Shown here piece by piece: positions 1-5,456 of a DNA stretch of 13,603 bases. The stretch is from positions 1 to 13,603 of the forward strand of contig JAKMGM010000002.1 of assembly GCA_022424925.1 (NCBI GenBank). Direction: 5' to 3'. The notes under the pieces were generated by a model that saw only the letters and a program-made list of their open reading frames with translations, was not told the DNA's origin and made no database searches. The DNA comes from Candidatus Poseidoniaceae archaeon (GTDB lineage: Archaea; Thermoplasmatota; Poseidoniia; Poseidoniales; Poseidoniaceae). The translations under genes were made by a program, and so were the position numbers. Each line of letters opens with the position of its first letter. Within the stretch, counting starts at the first letter, position 1.

Positions 1-186
1 GCAAAAGCCGGTATCGGTTCTTTCGGAAGTTACAGCACTCGACTTGTCATTACGTTTGATTCACCACACCCAGAACATGGTCTTGAGTTTTCGACAAAAT
101 ACTTCATGTTCGATGAAAACCAACCCGGATGTGTCTCATGGGGCCATGACGGTGCCACAATGAGCGTTCAAAAAATAGACGATTAG
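1..186 (+). CDS. 3' end of an unidentified protein (partial)
   Basis: The first 61 codons of frame 1 are open from the window edge to a TAG stop at 184-186, so this is the C-terminal end of a gene whose start lies upstream. I do not recognise the family. The fragment has alternating hydrophobic and polar residues that suggest beta strands (for example TRLVITFDS, then LEFSTKYFMFDE), one cysteine, and a short acidic end (QKIDD). It has no zinc-ribbon pair and no membrane segment. It converges on the phosphorylase gene, whose stop codon lies only 19 bases further on. Codon use resembles the neighbours. That it is coding rests on the open frame and protein-like composition only. Confidence 0.6.
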   Translation, partial: AKAGIGSFGSYSTRLVITFDSPHPEHGLEFSTKYFMFDENQPGCVSWGHDGATMSVQKIDD

Positions 187-205
187 CTCCTCGAAGAGAG
201 TTGAA

Positions 206-991
206 TCAACGCAAAAGGTCAATCATGCAAGCCCAAACTGGCTTGAGCCGTCGATTTGCCTCAGAAGACACGGAATGATGGTCCAGGTCTGCCCCCGAAT
301 CACCGGGCTCTCGACCCGCTGCCCAATTTGATGAAATGCATACTGCAGCGTACGGAATGTCGAGTTCACGAGCCAATTTCGCTTCACGAGGCATTGTCAT
401 ACCAACCATGTGGCCACCAAGCGTATCGATGGCGTTGATTTCAGCCTTGGTCTCAAAGTGAGGGCCTTGTGCCAGCCAGTAGGTGTAATACATGCGTTCC
501 TTCGAAGAAAAGTTTTGAACTGTACGCAGAACACTGCACAACTGCTCGTTCAGTGCGCTGTCAAACGGTTCAGTGACAGAGGTAAACTCTGCTGCGCCAT
601 CGTGAAACGTCGTAGCTTTGCCTGTGAAATCAATGTACTGCTCAGCTAAAGCCACCTTTCCAGGTGGGAAATCATCCGCTATTGCTCCTACAGAGCACAC
701 CGCCATTATGGCATCGCAACCTGCATCTGCGAGCGCTCGGATGTTGGCGCGGTGTTCAATCATGTGTGGGGGCTTTGTGGCTTGACCGTCGTTGTGATGA
801 CGCTGTAAGAAAAACAATTCTTTCTCACCAGAAGCTGATCGTAACTTCATGCAAATGATCGGCACATCACCCCAAGGCGTCTCCACCGAAACGTCATCCC
901 GGCGAAGCACCTCGATGCCTGATTGCTTCACTTCTTGACCTACGGTCATGTTGATGAGTCCCGTTCCGCCAATCACGCCGAGTCGTTGCAT
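206..991 (-). CDS. MTAP/PNP-family nucleoside phosphorylase, probably 6-oxopurine or methylthioinosine type
   Basis: This enzyme should cleave a purine nucleoside with phosphate into the free base and a ribose-1-phosphate; in archaea the family handles 5'-methylthio-nucleosides from SAM and polyamine metabolism. The 261 residues show the trimeric PNP/MTAP signature. GVIGGTGL is at 5-12 (phosphate loop), RHHN with PPHMIEHRANI is near 64-84, QGPHFETKAEI is near 175-185, and VGMTMPREAKLARE is near 196-209. In the base-recognition position the protein has SNWAAG (221-226). Adenine-specific MTAPs have an Asp (TDYD) there, whereas Asn is typical of 6-oxopurine enzymes, so hypoxanthine or guanine nucleosides are the likelier substrates (inference). 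The ATG at 991 is preferred because GAGGCAGG lies just upstream; an in-frame ATG at 1015 would add eight residues. The gene lies downstream of eS1 on the same strand but behind a terminator. Confidence 0.88.
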   Translation of the reverse strand: MQRLGVIGGTGLINMTVGQEVKQSGIEVLRRDDVSVETPWGDVPIICMKLRSASGEKELFFLQRHHNDGQATKPPHMIEHRANIRALADAGCDAIMAVCSVGAIADDFPPGKVALAEQYIDFTGKATTFHDGAAEFTSVTEPFDSALNEQLCSVLRTVQNFSSKERMYYTYWLAQGPHFETKAEINAIDTLGGHMVGMTMPREAKLARELDIPYAAVCISSNWAAGREPGDSGADLDHHSVSSEANRRLKPVWACMIDLLR

Positions 992-1026
992 GAACCTGCC
1001 TCGGCATTCTTGCATGTCAAACCTAC

Positions 1027-1038
1027 GGCTTCAAAGCC
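1027..1038. other. Small inverted repeat next to the eS1 terminator
   Basis: GGCTT and AAGCC form a perfect five-base inverted repeat around two bases. It lies immediately beyond the T-rich tract of the eS1 terminator and may act with it as a tandem stem. Its function is unproven. Confidence 0.35.
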
Positions 1039-1060
1039 AAAAGAAACCAGCTTTCGCTGG
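1039..1060 (-). terminator. Hairpin plus T-rich tract downstream of eS1
   Basis: On the - strand, CCAGC-GAAA-GCTGG (1060-1047) is a perfect five-base-pair stem closed by a stable GNRA-type tetraloop. It is followed directly by TTTCTTTT (1046-1039). It lies 21 bases past the eS1 stop and before the phosphorylase start. Archaeal RNA polymerase terminates mainly on T-rich tracts, so this probably ends or attenuates the eS1 transcript. Confidence 0.6.
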
Positions 1061-1081
1061 AAATCATCACTCGGGACTTTA

Positions 1082-2044
1082 TCACTCGTTAAGACGAGCA
1101 ATCAAGTCTGCTTTCTTACCAGAGACTGGCTTTCCAGCAGCCTTGAGAAGTTCCTTCAGTTCAGCAACCTTCATCGAATCGTAGTCTGCACTTGGTGCAG
1201 CCTCTTCGGCAGGTGCTTCTTCAGCAGGTGCTTCTTCAGCAGGTGCCTTCTCGGATGCAGGTTCCATTGCCTCAGCAGCGTCAATGATTGAAGGAGTAGC
1301 GTCTTCTTCGCTTTCTTCACCATCTTCGCCTTCCATGGCTGATGCAAGTGCTGCTGCTTTCTTCGCCTTGAGTTCTGCATCACTGCGAGCCTCTTCGGCG
1401 TGTATTTCATCAAGCGTTTTACCGTTGTCAGACACAACACCTGCTTGGAGCAATTGGCTCTTGCGGATGGCGACAGACTTTACAGGGTAAATTGGTTTTA
1501 CAGCCTTGCGGATTTCTTCTTCGAGAGTACCGTCAAGAATCTGAGTTTGAATCTTTGAGTAGGTTGCCTTTGAGGCAAAAGCAATGATCATGTCACGAGC
1601 CTTCGCACGCATGGCTTGCTTAATCGAGGTCTGAACCCGCTTCTGAGTAATGATAAGCGGCTTGAGGCGAATCAAGTAACCGTCGGTTGAAACAACATCA
1701 ACGACATCATCGACTTTGCCACGGTAGCGACGAATTTGTCGTCGAATGTGGTCTGTTTGGTGGTGGTGACCAATGAATGTAGTTAGAGCATCTTGTCCAA
1801 CGCACTCATGAACACGGAATCGAAGGATAACGTGCATTTTGGTGAAGTCACCGTTGAATTCTTGTTGTGTCATTTCGTACACACGGCCGATAATATGTTC
1901 ATCGGACTCCCCGAGAGTCTCTCCTATTTTCTTAAAATCCCATGGTGTTCGTGGGGCACGAATGGTGTACCAAATCTTGTTCTTCCACTTGTCACGTTGC
2001 TTACGTGCTGCTGCACGTGCCTTTACACTAATCTTCTTTGCCAT
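1082..2044 (-). CDS. rps3ae: Small-subunit ribosomal protein eS1 (S3Ae) with C-terminal SAP-like domain
   Basis: eS1 is an archaeal/eukaryotic small-subunit ribosomal protein found near the mRNA exit. The N-terminal part, about residues 1-205, has the family features: a basic start (MAKKISVKARAAARKQRDKW), KIWYTIRAP near 24-31, and GRVYEMTQQEF near 53-63. It also has HHHQTDHIRRQIRRYRGKVDDVVDV near 93-117 and a long helical segment to about 200. The protein then continues for more than 110 residues instead of stopping near the usual archaeal length. There is an acidic Ala/Glu linker (about 206-286) with an APAEE repeat, then a SAP-like helix-turn-helix (about 287-319; MKVAELKELLKAAG and GKKADLIARL). 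The ATG at 2044 is chosen over upstream codons because GAGATGAT, a good Shine-Dalgarno match, precedes it and the family sequence begins here. It is divergent from the COG1325 gene. Confidence 0.95.
   Translation of the reverse strand: MAKKISVKARAAARKQRDKWKNKIWYTIRAPRTPWDFKKIGETLGESDEHIIGRVYEMTQQEFNGDFTKMHVILRFRVHECVGQDALTTFIGHHHQTDHIRRQIRRYRGKVDDVVDVVSTDGYLIRLKPLIITQKRVQTSIKQAMRAKARDMIIAFASKATYSKIQTQILDGTLEEEIRKAVKPIYPVKSVAIRKSQLLQAGVVSDNGKTLDEIHAEEARSDAELKAKKAAALASAMEGEDGEESEEDATPSIIDAAEAMEPASEKAPAEEAPAEEAPAEEAAPSADYDSMKVAELKELLKAAGKPVSGKKADLIARLNE
1209..1253 (-). repeat. 15-base tandem repeat coding the APAEE linker of eS1
   Basis: Two exact copies of GCAGGTGCTTCTTCA (+ strand) lie at 1209-1223 and 1224-1238, followed by a diverged third copy at 1239-1253. 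The unit is five codons, so copy-number change keeps the frame and only lengthens the disordered Ala-Pro-Ala-Glu-Glu linker between the ribosomal body and the SAP-like domain. Confidence 0.85.
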
Positions 2045-2132
2045 GGTATCATCTCGGGGTGTGTGTTTGCGGGGGCTACCCCACTTGCAGGTTGGCGACT
2101 TGCCTCCCCTATTTGAAGAAGCCTCTTTGCTT

Positions 2133-2140
2133 GAATAAAC
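2133..2140 (-). promoter_or_regulatory. Possible TATA box for eS1
   Basis: On the - strand GTTTATTC resembles an archaeal TATA element. Initiation about 26 bases downstream would fall near 2111, leaving a leader of about 66 bases before the eS1 ATG at 2044. No clear BRE was seen, so this is tentative. Confidence 0.3.
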
Positions 2141-2172
2141 CACGCTCAGGAAACTGATGGCTGACACATCGA

Positions 2173-2186
2173 AGTTTAGGTAAACT
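2173..2186. promoter_or_regulatory. 14-base palindrome upstream of the COG1325 gene
   Basis: AGTTTA-GG-TAAACT is a perfect inverted repeat of six-base arms around two bases. It lies in the 169-base divergent region between eS1 and the RNA-binding protein gene, ending one base before an ATG at 2188. The spacing suits a dimeric repressor site overlapping a promoter; it could also be chance. Confidence 0.35.
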
Positions 2187-2187
2187 C

Positions 2188-2217
2188 ATGAGCGTGGTGT
2201 TCTTGGGGAGACTGTGA
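2188..2217 (+). other. Nine-codon upstream ORF overlapping the COG1325 start
   Basis: ATG at 2188 opens a nine-codon frame (MSVVFLGRL) whose TGA at 2215-2217 overlaps the GTG start at 2214 in a GTGA arrangement. This geometry is used for translational coupling, and the mini-ORF contains the GGGGAG that may serve as ribosome binding site for the GTG. There is no proof that it is translated. Confidence 0.3.
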
Positions 2218-2669
2218 GCCTCCACCACATTACATGGCGTGCGACCGTTGGCGCTGTTGAAGATGAAAAAGTTGTGACTGAAGCGGTCGCATGGCTCGTG
2301 GGTGACCCTGATGCAGTGGACATCGAACAAACGACCTCGTATCACGGCTCGGACATGTACATGGTGACGGGTGTTTCGAAAAAGAAACAGCAATCTCTTG
2401 CATCGTTGGCTCGAATTGGGAAAAAAAATCTTGAGACGCTCTCCAACGAACTCGACCTTCGATACGATGAAAACAACACGCTGCATTTCAGACTTGATTT
2501 TCATTCGTTCATCAACGGCGAGGCAGTGCTGGCTGTACCTGGAAAGGGTGCGAGCATTAAATGCCATACGAAGGTCGAAGTGTACCCGGGACAAAATGCA
2601 ATAGACGAGTGTCGAAAGGTGCTCAAACTGGCACTCAGTAAAGTCGAAGACGTATCAGAGCCGGCGTGA
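2214..2669 (+). CDS. COG1325-type RNA-binding protein (PF01877 family)
   Basis: This 151-residue protein resembles the archaeal COG1325/PF01877 family, small RNA-binding proteins once predicted to be exosome-associated and sharing a fold with a domain of ribosomal protein L5. Supporting features are the N-terminal strand HHITWRATVGA followed by EDEKVVTEAVAWLVGD (residues 4-31), and the central YHGSDMYMVTG where family members have the GHYGNPI-like segment. There is a helix SLASLARIGKKNLETLSNEL (61-80), then LHFRLDFHSFINGEAVLA (90-107) and a C-terminal helix. The GTG start at 2214 is preceded by GGGGAG three bases away; no in-frame ATG gives a longer reading. It diverges from eS1, so the two translation or RNA-related genes share a promoter region. 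It ends at TGA 2667-2669, directly before a hairpin. The assignment is by recognition of the pattern, without a profile search. Confidence 0.78.
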   Translation: MSLHHITWRATVGAVEDEKVVTEAVAWLVGDPDAVDIEQTTSYHGSDMYMVTGVSKKKQQSLASLARIGKKNLETLSNELDLRYDENNTLHFRLDFHSFINGEAVLAVPGKGASIKCHTKVEVYPGQNAIDECRKVLKLALSKVEDVSEPA

Positions 2670-2687
2670 GAGAACAAACGCGTTCTC
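2670..2687. terminator. Stem-loop directly after the COG1325 stop codon
   Basis: GAGAAC and GTTCTC form a perfect six-base stem around a six-base loop, starting on the base after the TGA. There is no T-tract behind it, so it could be a weak terminator, an RNA-stability element, or a processing site. Confidence 0.4.
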
Positions 2688-2712
2688 GACAAGCATCCAC
2701 GACTGAAAACTT

Positions 2713-2722
2713 CATTCGAATG
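2713..2722. other. 10-base perfect palindrome upstream of the ferredoxin gene
   Basis: CATTCGAATG equals its own reverse complement. It lies in the 103-base gap before the ferredoxin gene, about 50 bases from the ATG. A regulator site is possible, but a short palindrome like this can also occur by chance. Confidence 0.2.
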
Positions 2723-2772
2723 CTTCAAAGGCTTCATGTATAGAGAGTCACTCGCATGCATGAGGAATACCC

Positions 2773-3051
2773 ATGACCCACGTAGTTACAAGCACATGCG
2801 TCGACCACAAATACCAAGAATGCGTCGCAGTGTGTCCTGTCGAAGCATTTAGAGAAGCCGAAACATACCTTGTCATCGACCCAGATGAATGCATTGATTG
2901 CGGTGCATGTATTCCAGAATGCCCTGTTGACGCCATTTTTGCTGACACGGATGTTCCTGACGAAGAAGAATCATGGATTGACCGCAACGCAGAAGAGTCT
3001 GTTGATGCTGAAATCGCAGAAGGCGATTCTCCGGTTCTAGCAGATGACTGA
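2773..3051 (+). CDS. Seven-iron ferredoxin ([3Fe-4S][4Fe-4S])
   Basis: This is a 92-residue soluble electron carrier. The cysteine layout matches seven-iron ferredoxins such as the Thermus and Azotobacter types. C9, C17 and C50 fit the [3Fe-4S] cluster; C21, C40, C43 and C46 fit the [4Fe-4S] cluster (motifs CVAVCP and CIDCGACIPECP). The position three after C9, which would be the extra cysteine of an eight-iron protein, is histidine (H12), so a 3Fe cluster is expected there. The last 35 residues are strongly acidic (EEESW, then EESVDAEIAEGDS), as in the longer seven-iron proteins. The ATG at 2773 has TGAGG seven bases upstream. It sits between the RNA-binding protein gene and pdxS with gaps of 103 and 69 bases, so a shared transcript is possible but not shown. 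Its redox partner is unknown. Confidence 0.93.
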   Translation: MTHVVTSTCVDHKYQECVAVCPVEAFREAETYLVIDPDECIDCGACIPECPVDAIFADTDVPDEEESWIDRNAEESVDAEIAEGDSPVLADD

Positions 3052-3067
3052 GTGCACGACTGCACTC
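3050..3067. terminator. Stem-loop overlapping the ferredoxin stop codon
   Basis: GAGTGCA-CGAC-TGCACTC is a perfect seven-base-pair stem with a four-base loop, starting within the TGA stop. No T-run follows. It may be a partial terminator or a processing/stability signal between the ferredoxin and pdxS. Confidence 0.45.
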
Positions 3068-3107
3068 CATGAGTGAAACTAATGTTCATGAAGGTCGCGT
3101 ACAAGGC

Positions 3108-3116
3108 AAAGGTGAT
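3108..3116 (+). promoter_or_regulatory. Strong ribosome binding site that fixes the pdxS start
   Basis: AAAGGTGAT matches the anti-Shine-Dalgarno end of 16S rRNA and lies four bases before ATG 3121. This decides the pdxS start against the in-frame GTG at 3073 and ATGs at 3082 and 3088. Confidence 0.75.
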
Positions 3117-3120
3117 TGAA

Positions 3121-4113
3121 ATGGTTCGGACAGACTTTACTCAACTGCGAAACGGTAGCGACTTACTCAAGCGAGGCTTTGCCCGTATGCAACAAGGCGG
3201 CGTCATAATGGATGTTGTCGACCCGGAACAAGCGGCAGTCGCAGAAGACGCCGGTGCTGTCGCAGTGATGGCATTGGAACGAGTTCCAGCCGACATTCGA
3301 CGAGACGGTGGCGTAGCTCGAATGAGTCACCCAGACATGATTCAAGGAATTCTCGACTGCACCTCCATACCGGTAATGGCAAAATCCCGCATAGGCCACG
3401 AAGGCGAGTCTCGCATTTTGGAATCAATGGGCGTTGACATGGTTGATGAATCCGAGGTTTTGACGCCTGCAGACCCGTTCTTCCACATCAACAAAAAAGA
3501 CTACTCGATTCCATTCGTTTGCGGTGCAACCGGGCTGGGAGAGGCTGTTCGCAGGATTTACGAAGGCGCTTCGATGATTCGAACCAAAGGAGAGGCTGGC
3601 ACAGGTAACCTCGTTGCTGCCGTCACTCACGCACGACTCATTGACCAAGAGATTCGACAGGTGCAATCACTCGACGACGCCGGCCTCGAAAAGGTGGCAA
3701 ACATCATCACTGACCGGTACCGAGTGCTCGCTGATACCTCCGAATTGCCAGGTACCTACCCAATGACACCTTTCGGCGCCATTGACAACAAAATGAACGA
3801 TGACATTTTAGAAATTCTCAACCAAGTGAAAGACATGGAACGACTTCCAGTGGTCACCTTCTCCGCTGGAGGAATTGCAACCCCTGCCGACGCATCACAC
3901 ATGATGCGCTTGGGCATGGACGGGATATTCGTTGGCTCAGGAATTTTCAAGTCATCCGATCCGAAGACTATGGCTGACGCAATCGTATTGGCGACTGCTC
4001 ACTATGACGATGCTGCGAAAGTCACTGAAGCAATGGCAATGACGCTCGGCGACCCGATGAAGGGCGATGAGTTGGAAACCCTTGAAGTCAGAATGGACCA
4101 ACGTGGTTGGTAA
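3121..4113 (+). CDS. pdxS: Pyridoxal 5'-phosphate synthase subunit PdxS
   Basis: PdxS forms the barrel of the deoxyxylulose-independent PLP synthase. It makes PLP from ribose-5-phosphate (or ribulose-5-phosphate), glyceraldehyde-3-phosphate, and ammonia delivered by the glutaminase PdxT. The 330 residues, the usual length for archaeal members, carry all core motifs. These are GGVIMDV with D31, AVMALERVPADIR (48-60), and IPVMAKSRIGH with the first Schiff-base lysine K88. Further on are DESEVLTPAD (109-118), PFVCGATGLGEA (131-142), and MIRTKGEAGTG with the second lysine K156. The C-terminal phosphate-binding segment FSAGGIATPADA and FVGSGIFKS is intact. The start at 3121 is set by the AAAGGTGAT site. 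No pdxT is present in the window. The gene converges on the small - strand gene, and the two stop codons abut with no spacer (TAATTA). Confidence 0.97.
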   Translation: MVRTDFTQLRNGSDLLKRGFARMQQGGVIMDVVDPEQAAVAEDAGAVAVMALERVPADIRRDGGVARMSHPDMIQGILDCTSIPVMAKSRIGHEGESRILESMGVDMVDESEVLTPADPFFHINKKDYSIPFVCGATGLGEAVRRIYEGASMIRTKGEAGTGNLVAAVTHARLIDQEIRQVQSLDDAGLEKVANIITDRYRVLADTSELPGTYPMTPFGAIDNKMNDDILEILNQVKDMERLPVVTFSAGGIATPADASHMMRLGMDGIFVGSGIFKSSDPKTMADAIVLATAHYDDAAKVTEAMAMTLGDPMKGDELETLEVRMDQRGW

Positions 4114-4347
4114 TTACTCCAAAGGATTGGAGATGCCTTCCTCACCAAGCGCCCACTTGAGTGTCTTCACCACGCCGTCAAGTGCCTTGTGATTCCGAGC
4201 GGCCTCTTTCATGCCATCTCTGTCCTCGTTTTTTCGACATTCTTCGAACCACTGCTTCCACTCAGAACGCTTGGTTTCGGCCCTGTTTAGCATTTCTTCA
4301 ATCTCTGCCCAGGTGCGGTCGTAACTACGTACGGGTGCTCGTGACAT
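4114..4347 (-). CDS. Small helical protein of unknown function
   Basis: This 77-residue reading frame is the last gene of the - strand directon. I do not recognise a family. It is rich in charged residues and predicted helical (WAEIEEMLNRAETKRSEW, then KEAARNHKALDGVVKTLKWALGEE), with three or more tryptophans and no membrane segment. ATG 4347 is chosen because it leaves 29 bases after the nucleotidyltransferase stop; an in-frame TTG at 4410 would give 98 residues and overlap that gene by 34 bases. No convincing ribosome binding site was seen for either. Its stop codon directly abuts that of pdxS on the other strand. Reality as a gene is supported by the clean fit between two genes and protein-like composition. 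Confidence 0.6.
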   Translation of the reverse strand: MSRAPVRSYDRTWAEIEEMLNRAETKRSEWKQWFEECRKNEDRDGMKEAARNHKALDGVVKTLKWALGEEGISNPLE

Positions 4348-4376
4348 GTTTGCCGCTGGAATCGAGGGTATTTGAG

Positions 4377-5447
4377 TCAAACGCCGGCGTGTTCGTCCGG
4401 AATGCGACAATCAGCCAGTTTGCTACCAGCCTGAATTTGCACACCGTCGCCAACTATGACGTTCCGTAAGATAGACCCGGCACCAACGTGAACACCCTCG
4501 CCGAGAACGCAGTTGCTCAAGTTGCAGTTTGGCTCAACCGTGGAATCCGACATGAGCAAAACATCCTGTAGAACGCTACCTGCCGCAACACGGCTTGATG
4601 ATGAAACTACGCTGCCTTCAATGAGGCCAGCCATCGCTGCTGAAGCTGCCACGAAACTGTCACCAACATACTCCCCGTTAGGATGTGGAAAAGGCAACGT
4701 TTCACGCTGTGAGATTAATGTCTGCTGCGCTCGGATAAGTTCAGACGGGTGACCAACATCAAACCACACACCATCGATGGTCTTGGCATACATTGGCCAT
4801 CCTTTTTCCAGCACCATTGGAAACAATTGTTTGCTGAAATCGAATTTCTGACCTTCAGGTACCAACTGCAAAACCTCAGGCTCGATGATGTACAACCCAG
4901 CATTAATGACATTGCTGAAAGCCTCTTCAGCAGTTGGTTTCTCCTTGAACTTGCAGATGAATCCTTCTCGTAAGTGGCCGTCCAATGCTCCCAAGTGCGT
5001 TGCAGAAAGACCTACGATACCGAATTCGGTAGGGTCATCGACTTCCCAAAGTGCCATCGTAACTTTTGCACCATTTTCCCGATGCGAAGCAATGAGTGCT
5101 CCGATATCAAACGAAGCCACTGAATCACCAGAACCTACCACAAATGTATCAGTCAGGTGTTCTGAAAGCAGACGGACGCTCCCCGCAGTCCCCATAGGTG
5201 TAGCCTCCTGGTTGACCCAAGCGTGAAGCGGGTTTTCCCCCGTGTTCCATGATTCAACGTGGCGTTCTAATTGTTCACCGCGGTATCCGGTGGTCACCAC
5301 CACGGTATCGATTGAAGCGTCATGCATTGCATCTTTGACAAAGTCGATGACGGGTCGTCCAAGGAGCTCTACCATTGGCTTTGGGCGTGTGAGGGTGAGA
5401 GGACGGAGGCGTGAGCCTTGGCCCCCTGCCATGATGACGCCGTACAT
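4377..5447 (-). CDS. Sugar-phosphate nucleotidyltransferase with left-handed beta-helix tail
   Basis: This enzyme should join an NTP to a sugar-1-phosphate to give an NDP-sugar for glycans, lipids or protein glycosylation. The 356 residues have the NTP_transferase fold. The nucleotide loop is MAGGQGSRLRPLT (6-18), with RPKPM and its lysine K23. The metal-site GDS at 107-109 has D108, FKEKP is at 167-171, NAGLYI near 182, and WFDVGHPSELIRA near 228-240. Residues about 265-345 form hexapeptide-like turns of a left-handed beta helix (VLGEGVHVGAGSILRNVIVGDGV). This layout is shared by mannose-1-phosphate guanylyltransferases and glucose-1-phosphate thymidylyltransferase-like archaeal enzymes; the acyltransferase activity of GlmU cannot be assigned. 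The sugar and base are undetermined. ATG 5447 has GAGG seven bases upstream, and the coiled-coil gene ends nine bases before it, so the two are surely co-transcribed. Confidence 0.9.
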   Translation of the reverse strand: MYGVIMAGGQGSRLRPLTLTRPKPMVELLGRPVIDFVKDAMHDASIDTVVVTTGYRGEQLERHVESWNTGENPLHAWVNQEATPMGTAGSVRLLSEHLTDTFVVGSGDSVASFDIGALIASHRENGAKVTMALWEVDDPTEFGIVGLSATHLGALDGHLREGFICKFKEKPTAEEAFSNVINAGLYIIEPEVLQLVPEGQKFDFSKQLFPMVLEKGWPMYAKTIDGVWFDVGHPSELIRAQQTLISQRETLPFPHPNGEYVGDSFVAASAAMAGLIEGSVVSSSSRVAAGSVLQDVLLMSDSTVEPNCNLSNCVLGEGVHVGAGSILRNVIVGDGVQIQAGSKLADCRIPDEHAGV

Positions 5448-5456
5448 GTGGCTGCC

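Noticed and set aside
2045..2167. N-terminal extension of eS1 to an upstream start
   Set aside because: Family sequence and a good ribosome binding site both point to ATG 2044; the extension crosses the probable promoter.
2109..2594. 161-codon - strand open frame opposite the COG1325 gene
   Set aside because: It overlaps a better-supported + strand gene and the eS1 promoter region, with arginine/phenylalanine-rich shadow composition.
3073..3120. GTG/ATG starts upstream of pdxS at 3073, 3082 and 3088
   Set aside because: They lack good ribosome binding sites, whereas AAAGGTGAT precedes ATG 3121 and the resulting length matches archaeal PdxS.
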